DNA of 64,000 nucleotides. Origin: an uncultured Flavobacteriaceae bacterium (GTDB taxonomy: Bacteria; Bacteroidota; Bacteroidia; Flavobacteriales; Flavobacteriaceae). Both the position numbers and the translations under genes were made by a program. Positions 35,811-44,708 of this stretch are shown piece after piece (position 1 is the first letter of the stretch; each line of letters starts with the position of its first letter). The notes beneath the pieces are model-generated. The model ran no database searches and had not been told where the DNA came from. It worked only from the letters and a program-made list of their open reading frames with translations. Location of the stretch: the NCBI GenBank assembly GCA_905479065.1, contig CAJQLB010000015.1, positions 119,063-183,062 on the forward strand. Direction: 5' to 3'.

Positions 35811-36488
35811 ATGTTAAATTTATTTAAAAGATTAAAAATTTTAGGTAGTATTTTGGCCGTTCTTTCTGTTGTAATATTAAGTATTTTTTACAATTTATTA
35901 AAGGTTGACAGGCAACTGCCTATATACCAACCCGCATCAGTAAATGTGGAATTGGTGGATAGCACTATTCAATATCAAAAAAAATACCATCGAATTGCAG
36001 ATTTTAACCTTGTCAATCAAAATGGATTTGTCGTTACACAAGAAACATACAGTGACAAAATATATGTTGCAGATTTCTTTTTTACAACTTGTCAAACGAT
36101 CTGCCCTGTGATGACAAAAAATATGACAGAAATTCAAAAGGAATTCCTACTAGACCCAGATATTATGATGTTATCACACTCTGTTACACCTGAACTTGAT
36201 AGTGTTGAACAACTACATCGTTATGCCAAAAGTAAAGGAGTAATTGCTTCAAAATGGAATCTAGTCACTGGAAATAAGAAGGAAATTTATGAGCTTGCCC
36301 GTAAATCTTATCTGGCTGTAAAAGATAATAATGGGACTGGTGGTCCTTTTGACATGATTCATACAGAAAACTTTATACTTATAGATAAAGAGCGTCAAAT
36401 AAGAGGTTTCTACGACGGAACAGATTTAAATGAAATAGATCGTTTAATTGATGACATAAAAACCTTAAAAGCTTCCTATAAAGACTAA
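35811..36488 (+). CDS. SCO1/SenC family copper-handling protein
   Basis: A 225-residue membrane-anchored thioredoxin-fold protein. One N-terminal transmembrane helix (about 8-28) is followed by a periplasmic domain with the copper-binding CxxxCP motif (TTCQTICPVMTKN) and a distal conserved His (MIHTENFILID). SCO proteins deliver copper to the CuA site of cytochrome c oxidase or act as thiol reductases. The ATG at 35811 is chosen because the promoter lies over the upstream TTG. FeoA begins 43 bases downstream with its own -7 element. Confidence 0.92.
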   Translation: MLNLFKRLKILGSILAVLSVVILSIFYNLLKVDRQLPIYQPASVNVELVDSTIQYQKKYHRIADFNLVNQNGFVVTQETYSDKIYVADFFFTTCQTICPVMTKNMTEIQKEFLLDPDIMMLSHSVTPELDSVEQLHRYAKSKGVIASKWNLVTGNKKEIYELARKSYLAVKDNNGTGGPFDMIHTENFILIDKERQIRGFYDGTDLNEIDRLIDDIKTLKASYKD

Positions 36489-36497
36489 TCTTTTTAC

Positions 36498-36505
36498 TAT
36501 TTTTG
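36498..36505 (+). promoter_or_regulatory. -7 promoter element of feoA
   Basis: TATTTTTG matches TAnnTTTG and lies 26 bases before the feoA ATG, so the feo operon probably has its own promoter apart from the SCO gene. Confidence 0.45.
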
Positions 36506-36531
36506 CTTCTTTAAAATGAATCTAAATAAGG

Positions 36532-36765
36532 ATGTCCTTGACAATTGCTGATTTAAAGAAAGGAGAGCGAGCAATCATAACTGACTGTTCTTCAATTGAT
36601 ATTCCGTTAAAACTTCTTGAGATGGGGTGCTTACCAGGTAATGTGGTCCAATTATTCCAAGTAGCTCCTTTTCGTGACCCTATTTACTTAAATATAAACG
36701 ACAGCTTTGTAGCCATTCGAAAAGAAACGGCAGCATTAATTTTAATTGATATGATTAATGAGTAA
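36532..36765 (+). CDS. feoA: Ferrous iron transport protein A
   Basis: A 77-residue SH3-like protein (MSLTIADLKKGERAIITDCS, then KLLEMGCLPGNVVQLFQVAPF). FeoA is a cytoplasmic partner of the FeoB ferrous iron permease. The length and the LLEMGCLPG motif are typical. Its last 8 bases overlap the feoB start, so the two are translationally coupled. Confidence 0.93.
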   Translation: MSLTIADLKKGERAIITDCSSIDIPLKLLEMGCLPGNVVQLFQVAPFRDPIYLNINDSFVAIRKETAALILIDMINE

Positions 36766-38857
36766 ACAAATAAAGGTTGCTTTAATTGGAAACCCAAATA
36801 CTGGAAAAACTTCTGTCTTTAATGCGCTCACTGGACTAAATCAAAAAGTAGGAAACTATCCAGGTATCACTGTAGACAAAAAAGAAGGTGTTTGTAAGTT
36901 GTCTAGAGGTGTAAAAGCACATATTTTGGACTTACCTGGCACTTACAGTTTAAATGCTTCTTCGCTTGATGAAAATGTTGTCATTGAACTTTTACTAAAT
37001 AAAAAAGATAAAGATTACCCAGATGTTGCACTAATAATTAGTGATGTTGAGAACTTGAAAAGAAACCTTCTTCTTTTTACCCAAATTAAAGACTTAAAAA
37101 TTCCTGCAATTTTGGTAATTAATATGGCCGATCGAATGCCAAAAAAAGGAATCTCATTAAATCTAGAAATTCTTGAGTATGAACTAAAGACAAAAGTTGC
37201 ACTTGTCAGTACTCGAAAAAATGATGGAATTCAATTTTTGAAAAAACTAATTGAAAATTTCAAAACACTCTCTACCGAGCCTTGTCTAGACACCAGTACC
37301 ATAGATGAAGAATATTTTGCCAACTTAAAAAAAGCATTCCCAAACCAGGATCTCTATAAGCTCTGGGTCGTTATTAGTCAAGATGCAAACTTTGGGAAAA
37401 TTGATAGAAATTCCGTTAATGTTTCACGCTTCAAAACAAAAACTAAAAGTGAACTAAAGCGACTTCAGCAAAAAGAAACCATTAAACGGTATCAATTTAT
37501 AAATGAAATACTCAAAGTAGGTCAAACAGTTGATAAGTCAAAAGCGACTGATTTACGTTCAAAACTTGACAACATACTTACTCATAAAATTTGGGGGTAT
37601 GTCATTTTCTTTTGGATTTTATTAACCATTTTTCAAGTTATATATGATTGGGCTACCATTCCTATGGACTTAATAGACAGCTCATTTGCTTTATTAGCAG
37701 ATTGGGTTAAAACAACATTCCCCGGAGGAGGAAAACTAACAAATCTTGTTGCAGAAGGTATTATTTCTGGCATTGGAGGAATCGTAATATTTATTCCACA
37801 AATTGCTTTTTTATTCCTTTTCATATCTGTTTTAGAGGAGAGTGGCTATATGAGTCGCGTAGTTTTTTTGATGGATAGAGTTATGCGTCGTTTTGGGCTG
37901 AGTGGAAAAAGTGTTGTCCCTCTAATTTCTGGAACAGCCTGTGCGATTCCTGCAATCATGGCAACAAGAAATATTGAAAATTGGAAAGAACGATTAATTA
38001 CTATTTTAGTAACCCCCTTTACTACTTGTTCAGCAAGACTCCCTGTATACTTAATTATCATTGCCTTAGTAATTCCAGAAGGACGATTTTTAGGATTAAG
38101 CTACCAAGCCCTAACCTTAATGATGCTGTATTTAATTGGCTTTGGCATGGCTGTTCTTTCAGCCTACATCTTAAATAAAATTCTAAAAACAAATTACAAA
38201 ACTTTTTTTGTAATTGAAATGCCTAGTTACAAAATACCATTACTAAAGAATGTTGTTTTAACTGTTTTAGAAAAAACTAAAACGTTTATTTTAGAGGCTG
38301 GTAAAATTATTTTAGCTATATCGGTTGTCTTGTGGATTTTAGCTTCTTATGGTCCAAGTAAAAACTTCAATGATGCTGAAGTTATTATTCAAAAATCATT
38401 TCCAGCCTTAACAGGAGAAGTGTTAGACAACAAAATCGCTGCCTACAAATTAGAGCATTCCTTCATTGGACGTTTAGGTAAAACAATAGAACCAGCCATT
38501 CGCCCATTAGGTTATGATTGGAAAATTGGGATTGGTGTTATCACCTCATTTGCAGCTCGTGAAGTTTTTGTAGGAACCCTTGCAACCATATACAGCGTTG
38601 GAAGCTCCTCAGAGGATAATGATAAAACAATCAAAAACAGAATGGCTCAAGAAGTCCATGATAATGGTGATAAAGTATTCACCCTAGCTTCAGGTATTTC
38701 TTTATTACTGTTTTATGCCTTTGCAATGCAATGCATGAGTACCCTAGCCATTGTTAAACGAGAAACTAATAGTTGGAAATGGCCAATTATTCAACTTCTA
38801 GCCATGTCCTTAATTGCTTATGTAATCGCACTAATTGCTTTTCAAATTCTTAAATAA
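36758..38857 (+). CDS. feoB: Ferrous iron transport protein B
   Basis: A 699-residue GTP-dependent Fe(II) permease. The N-terminal G domain has G1 GNPNTGKTS (residues 11-19), G2/G3 with the DLPGTYSL motif, and NMAD as G4. The transmembrane part carries both Gate motifs, including SGTACAIPAIMATR and TPFTTCSARLPVY. About nine to ten membrane helices are visible. It is coupled to feoA by an 8-base overlap and to the small Cys-rich protein by a 1-base overlap. The downstream DtxR-type regulator is a good candidate to control the operon. Confidence 0.96.
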   Translation: MSKQIKVALIGNPNTGKTSVFNALTGLNQKVGNYPGITVDKKEGVCKLSRGVKAHILDLPGTYSLNASSLDENVVIELLLNKKDKDYPDVALIISDVENLKRNLLLFTQIKDLKIPAILVINMADRMPKKGISLNLEILEYELKTKVALVSTRKNDGIQFLKKLIENFKTLSTEPCLDTSTIDEEYFANLKKAFPNQDLYKLWVVISQDANFGKIDRNSVNVSRFKTKTKSELKRLQQKETIKRYQFINEILKVGQTVDKSKATDLRSKLDNILTHKIWGYVIFFWILLTIFQVIYDWATIPMDLIDSSFALLADWVKTTFPGGGKLTNLVAEGIISGIGGIVIFIPQIAFLFLFISVLEESGYMSRVVFLMDRVMRRFGLSGKSVVPLISGTACAIPAIMATRNIENWKERLITILVTPFTTCSARLPVYLIIIALVIPEGRFLGLSYQALTLMMLYLIGFGMAVLSAYILNKILKTNYKTFFVIEMPSYKIPLLKNVVLTVLEKTKTFILEAGKIILAISVVLWILASYGPSKNFNDAEVIIQKSFPALTGEVLDNKIAAYKLEHSFIGRLGKTIEPAIRPLGYDWKIGIGVITSFAAREVFVGTLATIYSVGSSSEDNDKTIKNRMAQEVHDNGDKVFTLASGISLLLFYAFAMQCMSTLAIVKRETNSWKWPIIQLLAMSLIAYVIALIAFQILK

Positions 38858-38991
38858 TGAGTTCTTTATTTCAACATATCAGTATTGCAATTATCGGAAT
38901 TTTTGCGCTCGCCTTTTTAGTAAGTAAATATGCACGAAACACTCGCAAAAAACAGACCTCCGGTTGTAAGGGAAAGAACTGTGATTGCTAG
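38857..38991 (+). CDS. FeoB-associated Cys-rich membrane protein (44 residues)
   Basis: A tiny protein beginning MSSLFQHISIAIIGIFALAF: one transmembrane helix, a basic stretch (SKYARNTRKKQ) and a C-terminal cluster CKGKNCDC with three cysteines. This matches the FeoB-associated Cys-rich family, possibly a functional analogue of FeoC. It starts on the last base of feoB (TAATG), so it is the third gene of the operon. The cysteines could bind iron or an Fe-S cluster at the cytoplasmic face; this is inference. Confidence 0.88.
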   Translation: MSSLFQHISIAIIGIFALAFLVSKYARNTRKKQTSGCKGKNCDC

Positions 38992-39130
38992 ATGAATAAT
39001 TACTGATTACTTGATATTTTCCTATCAATAGCCATAAAATTCTTCGTGAATACCTCCTACTTCATGACTTTATAGGCCCTGATAAAACCCCTATGTTTAG
39101 ATCATCTATTTTATTTAATCATCAAAAGCC

Positions 39131-39160
39131 TTGTTTGCAATAATATTTGTATTACATTTG
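39131..39160 (+). promoter_or_regulatory. Canonical flavobacterial promoter of the DtxR-type gene
   Basis: TTG at 39131-39133 and TACATTTG at 39153-39160 are separated by exactly 19 bases, the full TTG-N19-TAnnTTTG consensus. It is the best promoter match in the window. Confidence 0.75.
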
Positions 39161-39165
39161 TCAAG

Positions 39166-39183
39166 ATTTAAGTAAGCTTAAAT
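39166..39183 (+). promoter_or_regulatory. Probable DtxR/MntR operator
   Basis: ATTTAAG-TAAG-CTTAAAT is a perfect 7-bp inverted repeat with a 4-bp centre. It lies on the predicted transcription start, 6 bases downstream of the -7 element. The layout recalls the DtxR-family consensus (TTAGG...CCTAA) in an AT-rich form. Autoregulation by the metal-dependent repressor encoded just downstream is the likely meaning. Confidence 0.55.
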
Positions 39184-39205
39184 TTTAAATTAAAACAACT
39201 TAAAT

Positions 39206-39865
39206 ATGTCTGTAGCTATTGAAAACTTTGTTAAAGCTATCTACAAAAATGATCAAAATGACATCAATAACACAAAGCCAGGTAATATTGCAAAAATACT
39301 AGGTATTTCTAATGCTGCAGCCACTGATATGGCTAAAAAACTGGCTTTAAAAGACCTGTTAAACTACACAAAGTACCAACCACTAAAATTAACAAAGCAA
39401 GGTGAAAAAATGGCTTTGAATATCATACGTAAACACCGTCTTTGGGAGGCTTTTTTACATAAAACATTTGACATGTCTTTACATGATATTCACAGAGAAG
39501 CCGAATTGTTAGAGCATGAAACATCGGATTTTTTAGTCGAAAAAATTAGCGCATACTTAGGTAACCCAAAATTTGATCCCCATGGTGATCCAATACCTAA
39601 TGCAAAAGGTGAAATCACAACAAAAGACTTATCCATTTCACTATCAAACACCGAAGAGGGGAACGTCTATTTAATATCTAGATTAATGAGTGATGATAAA
39701 GAGTTTTTTGATTTTTGTGCGCAAAATGGATTGAAATTTGGAAACCGTTTAACCGTTAATAAACAATTCGTTAAAAACAAAATGACTCAAATAACAATTA
39801 ATGGCAATACCATTCTTCTTAACAAGGATTTTACAAACATCATATATGTCAATGAAATTAATTAA
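39206..39865 (+). CDS. DtxR/MntR-family metal-dependent transcriptional regulator
   Basis: A 219-residue repressor. Residues 1-65 are a winged helix (KPGNIAKILGISNAAATDMAKKLALKDLLNYTKYQPLKLTKQG). Residues about 66-140 are the dimerisation and metal-binding domain (HRLWEAFLHKTFDMSLHDIHREAELLEHETSDFL, HGDPIP). The rest is an SH3/FeoA-like C-terminal domain. It should sense Mn(II) or Fe(II). It follows the feo operon and overlaps by 14 bases the beta-barrel gene heading the Mn/Zn-type ABC transporter cluster, so it probably controls that cluster and itself. Confidence 0.92.
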   Translation: MSVAIENFVKAIYKNDQNDINNTKPGNIAKILGISNAAATDMAKKLALKDLLNYTKYQPLKLTKQGEKMALNIIRKHRLWEAFLHKTFDMSLHDIHREAELLEHETSDFLVEKISAYLGNPKFDPHGDPIPNAKGEITTKDLSISLSNTEEGNVYLISRLMSDDKEFFDFCAQNGLKFGNRLTVNKQFVKNKMTQITINGNTILLNKDFTNIIYVNEIN

Positions 39866-40652
39866 CAATTACCTATTTTTATTAGTATCGATACTCGTTT
39901 TCAACAACTCTTTTAGTCAAGAAATTGAGATTCCTAATGTACTTATTACTGACAGGCCAGATGCTACGGAAGCATCATCTACTGTTGGAAAGGGAACTCT
40001 TCAAATTGAAACAGGCGCTTTTTATGATTCCTTTACAAATAATAATGTCAATTTCAAGAATTACACAATCAACACTACCTTAATTCGCTATGGAATTTTA
40101 GAAAATCTTGAACTAAGAATTGGTTGGGATTTTGTAGAAGGTATTACCACCGAAAACAACCTTAAATTAAATAATATCACTAGCGGATTATCTCCTTTGT
40201 TATTGGGAGTTAAAATTGATGTTTCAAAAGAGCAAAATGGAATGCCCGAAATTGCGTTCATTGGCCATATTTTTCCTTTATTTAGTGCCTCTAAAGATTT
40301 TAGACCAGAATCGACGGCAGTAGATTTCAGATTTTCTCTCTCTCACACTCTAAATGATAAATCAAGCTTAGGTTATAATCTAGGGGCAGAATGGGGTAAT
40401 GACTCCCCCGAAGTTTCAGGAATTTACACCGTTGCATATGGGCACAGTCTCACAAGTCGCTTTGGATTTTATGTTGAACTTTATGGTGACTTACCAGAAG
40501 ACAGCAAAGCCAATCATTATTGGGATGCTGGATTCACTTATTTAATTTCTAATAATTTACAACTTGACACTTATCTTGGAACAAGCCTAACTAGCGGCCA
40601 AGATATCTTAATTGGTTTAGGTGCAAGTTTTCGATTTTTAAAAAAGAACTAA
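39852..40652 (+). CDS. Outer-membrane beta-barrel 'transporter' protein of the metal cluster
   Basis: A 266-residue exported protein. The start ATG at 39852 gives the signal peptide MKLINNYLFLLVSILVFNNS and overlaps the regulator gene by 14 bases. The mature part begins IEIPNVLITDRPDATEASSTVGKG and consists of amphipathic strands ending in an aromatic residue (IGLGASFRFLKKN). It resembles the MetA-pathway/phenol-degradation-like barrel family (PF13557 type), which is often labelled simply 'transporter'. Its position between a metal repressor and a metal ABC transporter suggests an outer-membrane channel for the same metal. That role is inferred. Confidence 0.75.
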   Translation: MKLINNYLFLLVSILVFNNSFSQEIEIPNVLITDRPDATEASSTVGKGTLQIETGAFYDSFTNNNVNFKNYTINTTLIRYGILENLELRIGWDFVEGITTENNLKLNNITSGLSPLLLGVKIDVSKEQNGMPEIAFIGHIFPLFSASKDFRPESTAVDFRFSLSHTLNDKSSLGYNLGAEWGNDSPEVSGIYTVAYGHSLTSRFGFYVELYGDLPEDSKANHYWDAGFTYLISNNLQLDTYLGTSLTSGQDILIGLGASFRFLKKN

Positions 40653-40655
40653 TTA

Positions 40656-41558
40656 ATGAAAAAAAGTATCTTATTATCTCTCGTTTTACTGATGTTCAAT
40701 TGCGAGCAAAACAAAGAAACAAATGATGTGTTAATCGTTGTAACAACCACGACTATGATTACTGATTTAGTCACAAATATTGGAGGACAGGTCATAAAAG
40801 TTCAAGGACTCATGGGGAGTGGTGTTGATCCTCATTTATACAAGGCAAGTGAAGGAGATGTTACTAAATTAGTAAACGCTGACATCATCTTTTTTAATGG
40901 ATTACATCTAGAAGGAAAGTTGGTTGAGGTGTTTGAAAAAATGTCTAACAAAACACCTGTTGCTTTAGCTGAAGAAATTGACAAAAGCACTTTAATTGGG
41001 TCTGACTATTTTGCCTCTAATTTCGATCCGCATGTTTGGTTTAATATTGAATATTTTAAACTATTTGCTCATAAAGTAGCGGAAGTTCTATCTGAAAAAG
41101 ATCCTAAAAATGCTGCTGTATTTTTGAAGAATAAAATAATTTACATAGAAAAATTAAACAATCTCCAAAGAAATATAAGGGCTACCATAAATACACTTTC
41201 TGAAGACAAAAGAGTTTTAGTTACTGCGCATGACGCCTTTAACTATTTTGGTAAGATTTATGGCTTTGAAGTTGTTGGTTTACAAGGGTTGTCCACGGCG
41301 ACAGAAGCCGGTGTCAAGGATGTTCAAAAACTAGCAGCTTTTATTATTGAAAAACAAGTAAACGCAATTTTCATTGAAAGCTCTGTTCCAAGACGCACCA
41401 TTGAAGCGCTTCAAGCAGCAGTGAATTCGAAAGGGCATAACGTGATTATTGGAGGAACGCTGTACTCGGATGCTCTTGGAAATAAAGACACTTTTGAAGG
41501 CACCTACATTGGAATGTTTGAGCACAACGTCAATACCATTGTTAATGCATTGCAATAA
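40656..41558 (+). CDS. Metal ABC transporter substrate-binding lipoprotein (ZnuA/MntA type)
   Basis: A 300-residue cluster A-I binding protein. The signal [16 protein letters not shown] ends in a lipid-attachment Cys. The metal ligands are recognisable: His in [10 protein letters not shown], His in FDPHVWFN, His in [10 protein letters not shown] and an acidic residue near [12 protein letters not shown]. There is no long His/Asp-rich loop such as zinc-specific ZnuA proteins have, which favours manganese or iron. It starts 3 bases after the barrel gene and shares one base with the ATPase gene, so it is part of one operon. Confidence 0.9.
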   Translation: MKKSILLSLVLLMFNCEQNKETNDVLIVVTTTTMITDLVTNIGGQVIKVQGLMGSGVDPHLYKASEGDVTKLVNADIIFFNGLHLEGKLVEVFEKMSNKTPVALAEEIDKSTLIGSDYFASNFDPHVWFNIEYFKLFAHKVAEVLSEKDPKNAAVFLKNKIIYIEKLNNLQRNIRATINTLSEDKRVLVTAHDAFNYFGKIYGFEVVGLQGLSTATEAGVKDVQKLAAFIIEKQVNAIFIESSVPRRTIEALQAAVNSKGHNVIIGGTLYSDALGNKDTFEGTYIGMFEHNVNTIVNALQ

Positions 41559-42295
41559 TGAATAAGAAAATAGCTGTAAAAGTTGATGATTTAACTGTTG
41601 CTTATAATTATAAGCCCGTTCTTTGGGATATTGATTTAGAAATTCCAGAAGGAGTTCTCATGGCCATTGTTGGTCCAAATGGGGCAGGAAAATCTACACT
41701 CATTAAGTCTATATTAGGAATACTAAAACCAATCGCTGGCAGTATTTCTATTTACGGAAAGCCCTACATCAAACAAAGAAAGTTAGTTGCCTATGTTCCT
41801 CAGAAGGGAAGTGTAGATTGGGACTTCCCAACAACAGCTCTTGATGTTGTGTTAATGGGGACCTACGGAAGCTTAGGATGGATCAAACGACCACGCCAGA
41901 AAGAAAAAAAAGCAGCACTGGAAGCTTTAGAAAAAGTTGGGATGCTATCGCTAAAGAATCGACAAATCAGTCAACTCTCTGGGGGACAGCAACAACGAAT
42001 ATTTTTAGCAAGAGCCTTAGTGCAAAATGCCTCCATATATTTTATGGATGAGCCTTTTCAAGGTGTTGACGCAACAACTGAAATTGCTATCATTAATATT
42101 TTAAAAGAATTACGGAAAGCTGGAAAAACAGTAATCGTAGTTCATCACGATTTACAAACGGTTCCTGAGTATTTTGATTGGGTCACCTTTTTAAATGTAA
42201 AAAAGATTGCAACAGGACCAGTGAAAGACATTTTTAATGATGAAAATTTAACTAAAACTTATGGCATTAATTATAAAGTAAGTATTCAAGAGTAA
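41558..42295 (+). CDS. Metal ABC transporter ATP-binding protein
   Basis: A 245-residue ABC ATPase. Walker [10 protein letters not shown] (about 37-45), Q-loop in [16 protein letters not shown], signature LSGGQQQR, Walker B IYFMDEP and H-loop VVHHD are all present. The segment [13 protein letters not shown] is typical of the Mn/Zn/Fe (ZnuC/MntB/SitB) group. It overlaps both neighbours by one base (TAATG-type junctions), showing strict translational coupling with the binding protein and the first permease. Confidence 0.95.
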   Translation: MNKKIAVKVDDLTVAYNYKPVLWDIDLEIPEGVLMAIVGPNGAGKSTLIKSILGILKPIAGSISIYGKPYIKQRKLVAYVPQKGSVDWDFPTTALDVVLMGTYGSLGWIKRPRQKEKKAALEALEKVGMLSLKNRQISQLSGGQQQRIFLARALVQNASIYFMDEPFQGVDATTEIAIINILKELRKAGKTVIVVHHDLQTVPEYFDWVTFLNVKKIATGPVKDIFNDENLTKTYGINYKVSIQE

Positions 42296-43419
42296 TGGAT
42301 TTACAAGAGTATATTTCACTCGTATTTAGTGACTACACGCTACGAACAATTACTTTCGGCACTGCAATTCTAGGGGCTGTGACCGGTATGCTTGGCAGTT
42401 TTGCTGTCCTTAGGAAGGAAAGTTTACTGGGTGATGCTATTTCACATGCTGCCTTGCCTGGAATTGCGATTGCATTTTTAATTACTGGTATTAAAGATGG
42501 TAATGTTCTGCTAATAGGGGCGTTAATCAGTGGCTTAATTGGAACATTTTGGATTAGGGGAATTGTTGCCAAAACTCATTTAAAATCTGACACAGCACTT
42601 GGTCTAATTTTATCCTTATTCTTTGGATTTGGTATGCTATTACTCACTTTTATTCAAAAACAACCTGATGCAAATCAAGCAGGTTTAGACAAATATTTAT
42701 TTGGTCAAGCAGCAACTCTTGTAGAAAGTGATGTTTGGATGATGACAATATCTACCGGAGTATGTTTATTTATTTTGATGCTATTTTGGAAGGAATTCAA
42801 ACTTCTTCTTTTTGATAAAGACTACACAGAAACACTTGGCTTTAATACACAGTTAATTGATATCTTAATTACTACGTTTATTGTTTTAGCCATTGTTTTA
42901 GGCCTACAAACTGTTGGAGTGGTATTGATGAGTGCCATGCTTTTAGCTCCTGCCGCAGCCGCTCGACAATGGACTAATAGTTTAGCAACGATGGTGTTCT
43001 TGGCAGCTCTTTTTGGTGCTCTATCAGGAGTGTTTGGGACAGCTATAAGTGCCAGTCAAAACAACCTATCAACAGGACCAATAATTGTGCTTGTTGCTAG
43101 TGTTTTCGTTATGTTCTCCTTCGTATTCTCTCCAAGTAGAGGTCTACTGTTTAAGCAACTTAGATTCATCAAAAATCGCCGAGATTTAGAACTTCACAAG
43201 ACCTTAGCCTTTATGTTTCATATCGCTGAAAATCATAAGAATATTTCTCATCCTCATGCGATTAAAATTTTAAATAATTTTCAAGGCTATACGCGAAAAA
43301 CTTTACAGAAATTAGTCAAAAAAAACTATGTAACATTACATGGAAATATGTGGAGTCTAACTGATGAGGGCTTCAAAACCGCTTCAAATTTATATAACCA
43401 ACAATCTCGTCATGAATAG
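42295..43419 (+). CDS. Metal ABC permease with C-terminal winged-helix extension (first of two)
   Basis: A 374-residue protein. Residues 1-280 are an ABC-3 family permease with eight or so helices (GSFAVLRKESLLGDAISHAALPG, VGVVLMSAMLLAPAAAARQW). After the last helix, residues about 295-374 form a soluble domain with a helix-turn-helix and wing: HAIKILNNFQGYTRKTLQKL, then VKKNYVTLHGNMWSLTDEGFKTA. This resembles the DNA-binding part of DtxR-type regulators without the metal-binding domain. It overlaps the second permease gene by 8 bases. Typical permeases of this family end near residue 280-290. Confidence 0.9.
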   Translation: MDLQEYISLVFSDYTLRTITFGTAILGAVTGMLGSFAVLRKESLLGDAISHAALPGIAIAFLITGIKDGNVLLIGALISGLIGTFWIRGIVAKTHLKSDTALGLILSLFFGFGMLLLTFIQKQPDANQAGLDKYLFGQAATLVESDVWMMTISTGVCLFILMLFWKEFKLLLFDKDYTETLGFNTQLIDILITTFIVLAIVLGLQTVGVVLMSAMLLAPAAAARQWTNSLATMVFLAALFGALSGVFGTAISASQNNLSTGPIIVLVASVFVMFSFVFSPSRGLLFKQLRFIKNRRDLELHKTLAFMFHIAENHKNISHPHAIKILNNFQGYTRKTLQKLVKKNYVTLHGNMWSLTDEGFKTASNLYNQQSRHE

Positions 43420-44572
43420 CGCTCAAATAGAAATACAACTTATTGCTAGTTTAGTAGCGGTAGCTTGTGCAATTCCGGGAACTTTTTTAGTTTTAAGAAA
43501 AATGGCTATGATTAGTGATGCTATAAGTCATTCTATATTGCCTGGCGTTGTCATTGGGTTTTTCATTACTCACAACTTAAATTCTCCTTTGTTAATTTTA
43601 CTTGCGGCGTTTACAGGGATAATTACCGTCGTATTAGTTGAGTATATTCAAAAAACAAAACTTGTAAAAGAAGACACCGCGATTGGTTTAGTTTTTCCAG
43701 CATTATTTAGTATTGGAGTAATTTTAATTGCTAAAAATGCCAATGATGTTCACCTTGACATTGATGCTGTTTTATTGGGAGAATTAGCCTTTGCTCCTTT
43801 TGACAGATTAGTTGTTTTTGGAGTAGATATGGGGCCTAAATCACTCTACATTATCGGTTCGATTCTTTTAATAACCATCACCTTGGTAATCACTTTTTTC
43901 AAAGAATTAAAAGTTAGCACCTTCGATAAAGGACTTGCTTCATCTCTTGGGTTTTCACCTGTCATTATCCATTATGGTCTAATGTCTGTGTCCTCGGTAA
44001 CAACCGTTGGAGCATTTGATGCTGTTGGTGCAATTTTGGTAGTCGCATTAATGATTGCTCCTGCAGCTACAGCTTACTTACTTACTACAAATTTAAAAAA
44101 AATGTTAGTGCTTGCTGTTGTTATTGGTGTATCAAGCGCCATTTCCGGATACTGGTTAGCTCATTGGTTGGATGCCTCAATTGCCGGCTCAATGACAACA
44201 GTTCTAGGATTAATATTCCTATTTGTCTACTTATTTGCTCCTACCAAAGGGGTAATTGCCGTAATGTACCGAGAACGGCAACAACAAACTGAAGTATCCC
44301 TTCTTACATTTTTACTTCACTTAAAAAATCATACAGACAACAATGAACGTCATATCAATCATTTACGCGAACACATTAATTGGCAAAAAGTAACGGCTAC
44401 GAGAGTTTTAAATTTAGCTCTAAAAAATAATATGATAACCATCGATATGAATATTATTTCTTTAACTAAAAAAGGAGACTTGTTTACGTCAAAAGCTATT
44501 GATTATATTATCACTAATGAAGACTCGCAAATTGAAGACATGAAAGATGACTTTTTCCTATTTCGAGGCTAG
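43412..44572 (+). CDS. Metal ABC permease with C-terminal winged-helix extension (second of two)
   Basis: A 386-residue paralogue of the preceding permease (start ATG 43412, MNSAQIEIQLIASLVAVACA). The permease core ends near residue 290 (FLFVYLFAPTKGVIAVMYRE). The remaining 95 residues again form a winged-helix-like module: LREHINWQKVTATRVLNLAL, then KNNMITIDMNIISLTKKGDLF. Two different permeases suggest a heterodimeric channel, as in YtgCD/TroCD systems. The 8-base overlap with the first permease fixes the start. It is the last gene of the cluster; no clear terminator follows, only a small dyad at 44617-44635. Confidence 0.9.
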   Translation: MNSAQIEIQLIASLVAVACAIPGTFLVLRKMAMISDAISHSILPGVVIGFFITHNLNSPLLILLAAFTGIITVVLVEYIQKTKLVKEDTAIGLVFPALFSIGVILIAKNANDVHLDIDAVLLGELAFAPFDRLVVFGVDMGPKSLYIIGSILLITITLVITFFKELKVSTFDKGLASSLGFSPVIIHYGLMSVSSVTTVGAFDAVGAILVVALMIAPAATAYLLTTNLKKMLVLAVVIGVSSAISGYWLAHWLDASIAGSMTTVLGLIFLFVYLFAPTKGVIAVMYRERQQQTEVSLLTFLLHLKNHTDNNERHINHLREHINWQKVTATRVLNLALKNNMITIDMNIISLTKKGDLFTSKAIDYIITNEDSQIEDMKDDFFLFRG

Positions 44573-44616
44573 TCATTTCTAAATTTATTTAGGTTTAATT
44601 GTTACATATTTCAGTG

Positions 44617-44635
44617 CTGATATCGTTAATATCAG
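44617..44635. repeat. 7-bp perfect inverted repeat after the metal-transport operon
   Basis: CTGATAT-CGTTA-ATATCAG lies between the second permease and a lipoprotein gene. It lacks a U-run, so it may be a weak mRNA-end hairpin or an operator for the downstream gene. Confidence 0.35.
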
Positions 44636-44708
44636 TAAAAAATTATGCGCTGTAAAAGAAAAACTTTATATTTAAATATATTTAAATCTTCTTTTAACTG
44701 CGATTATT

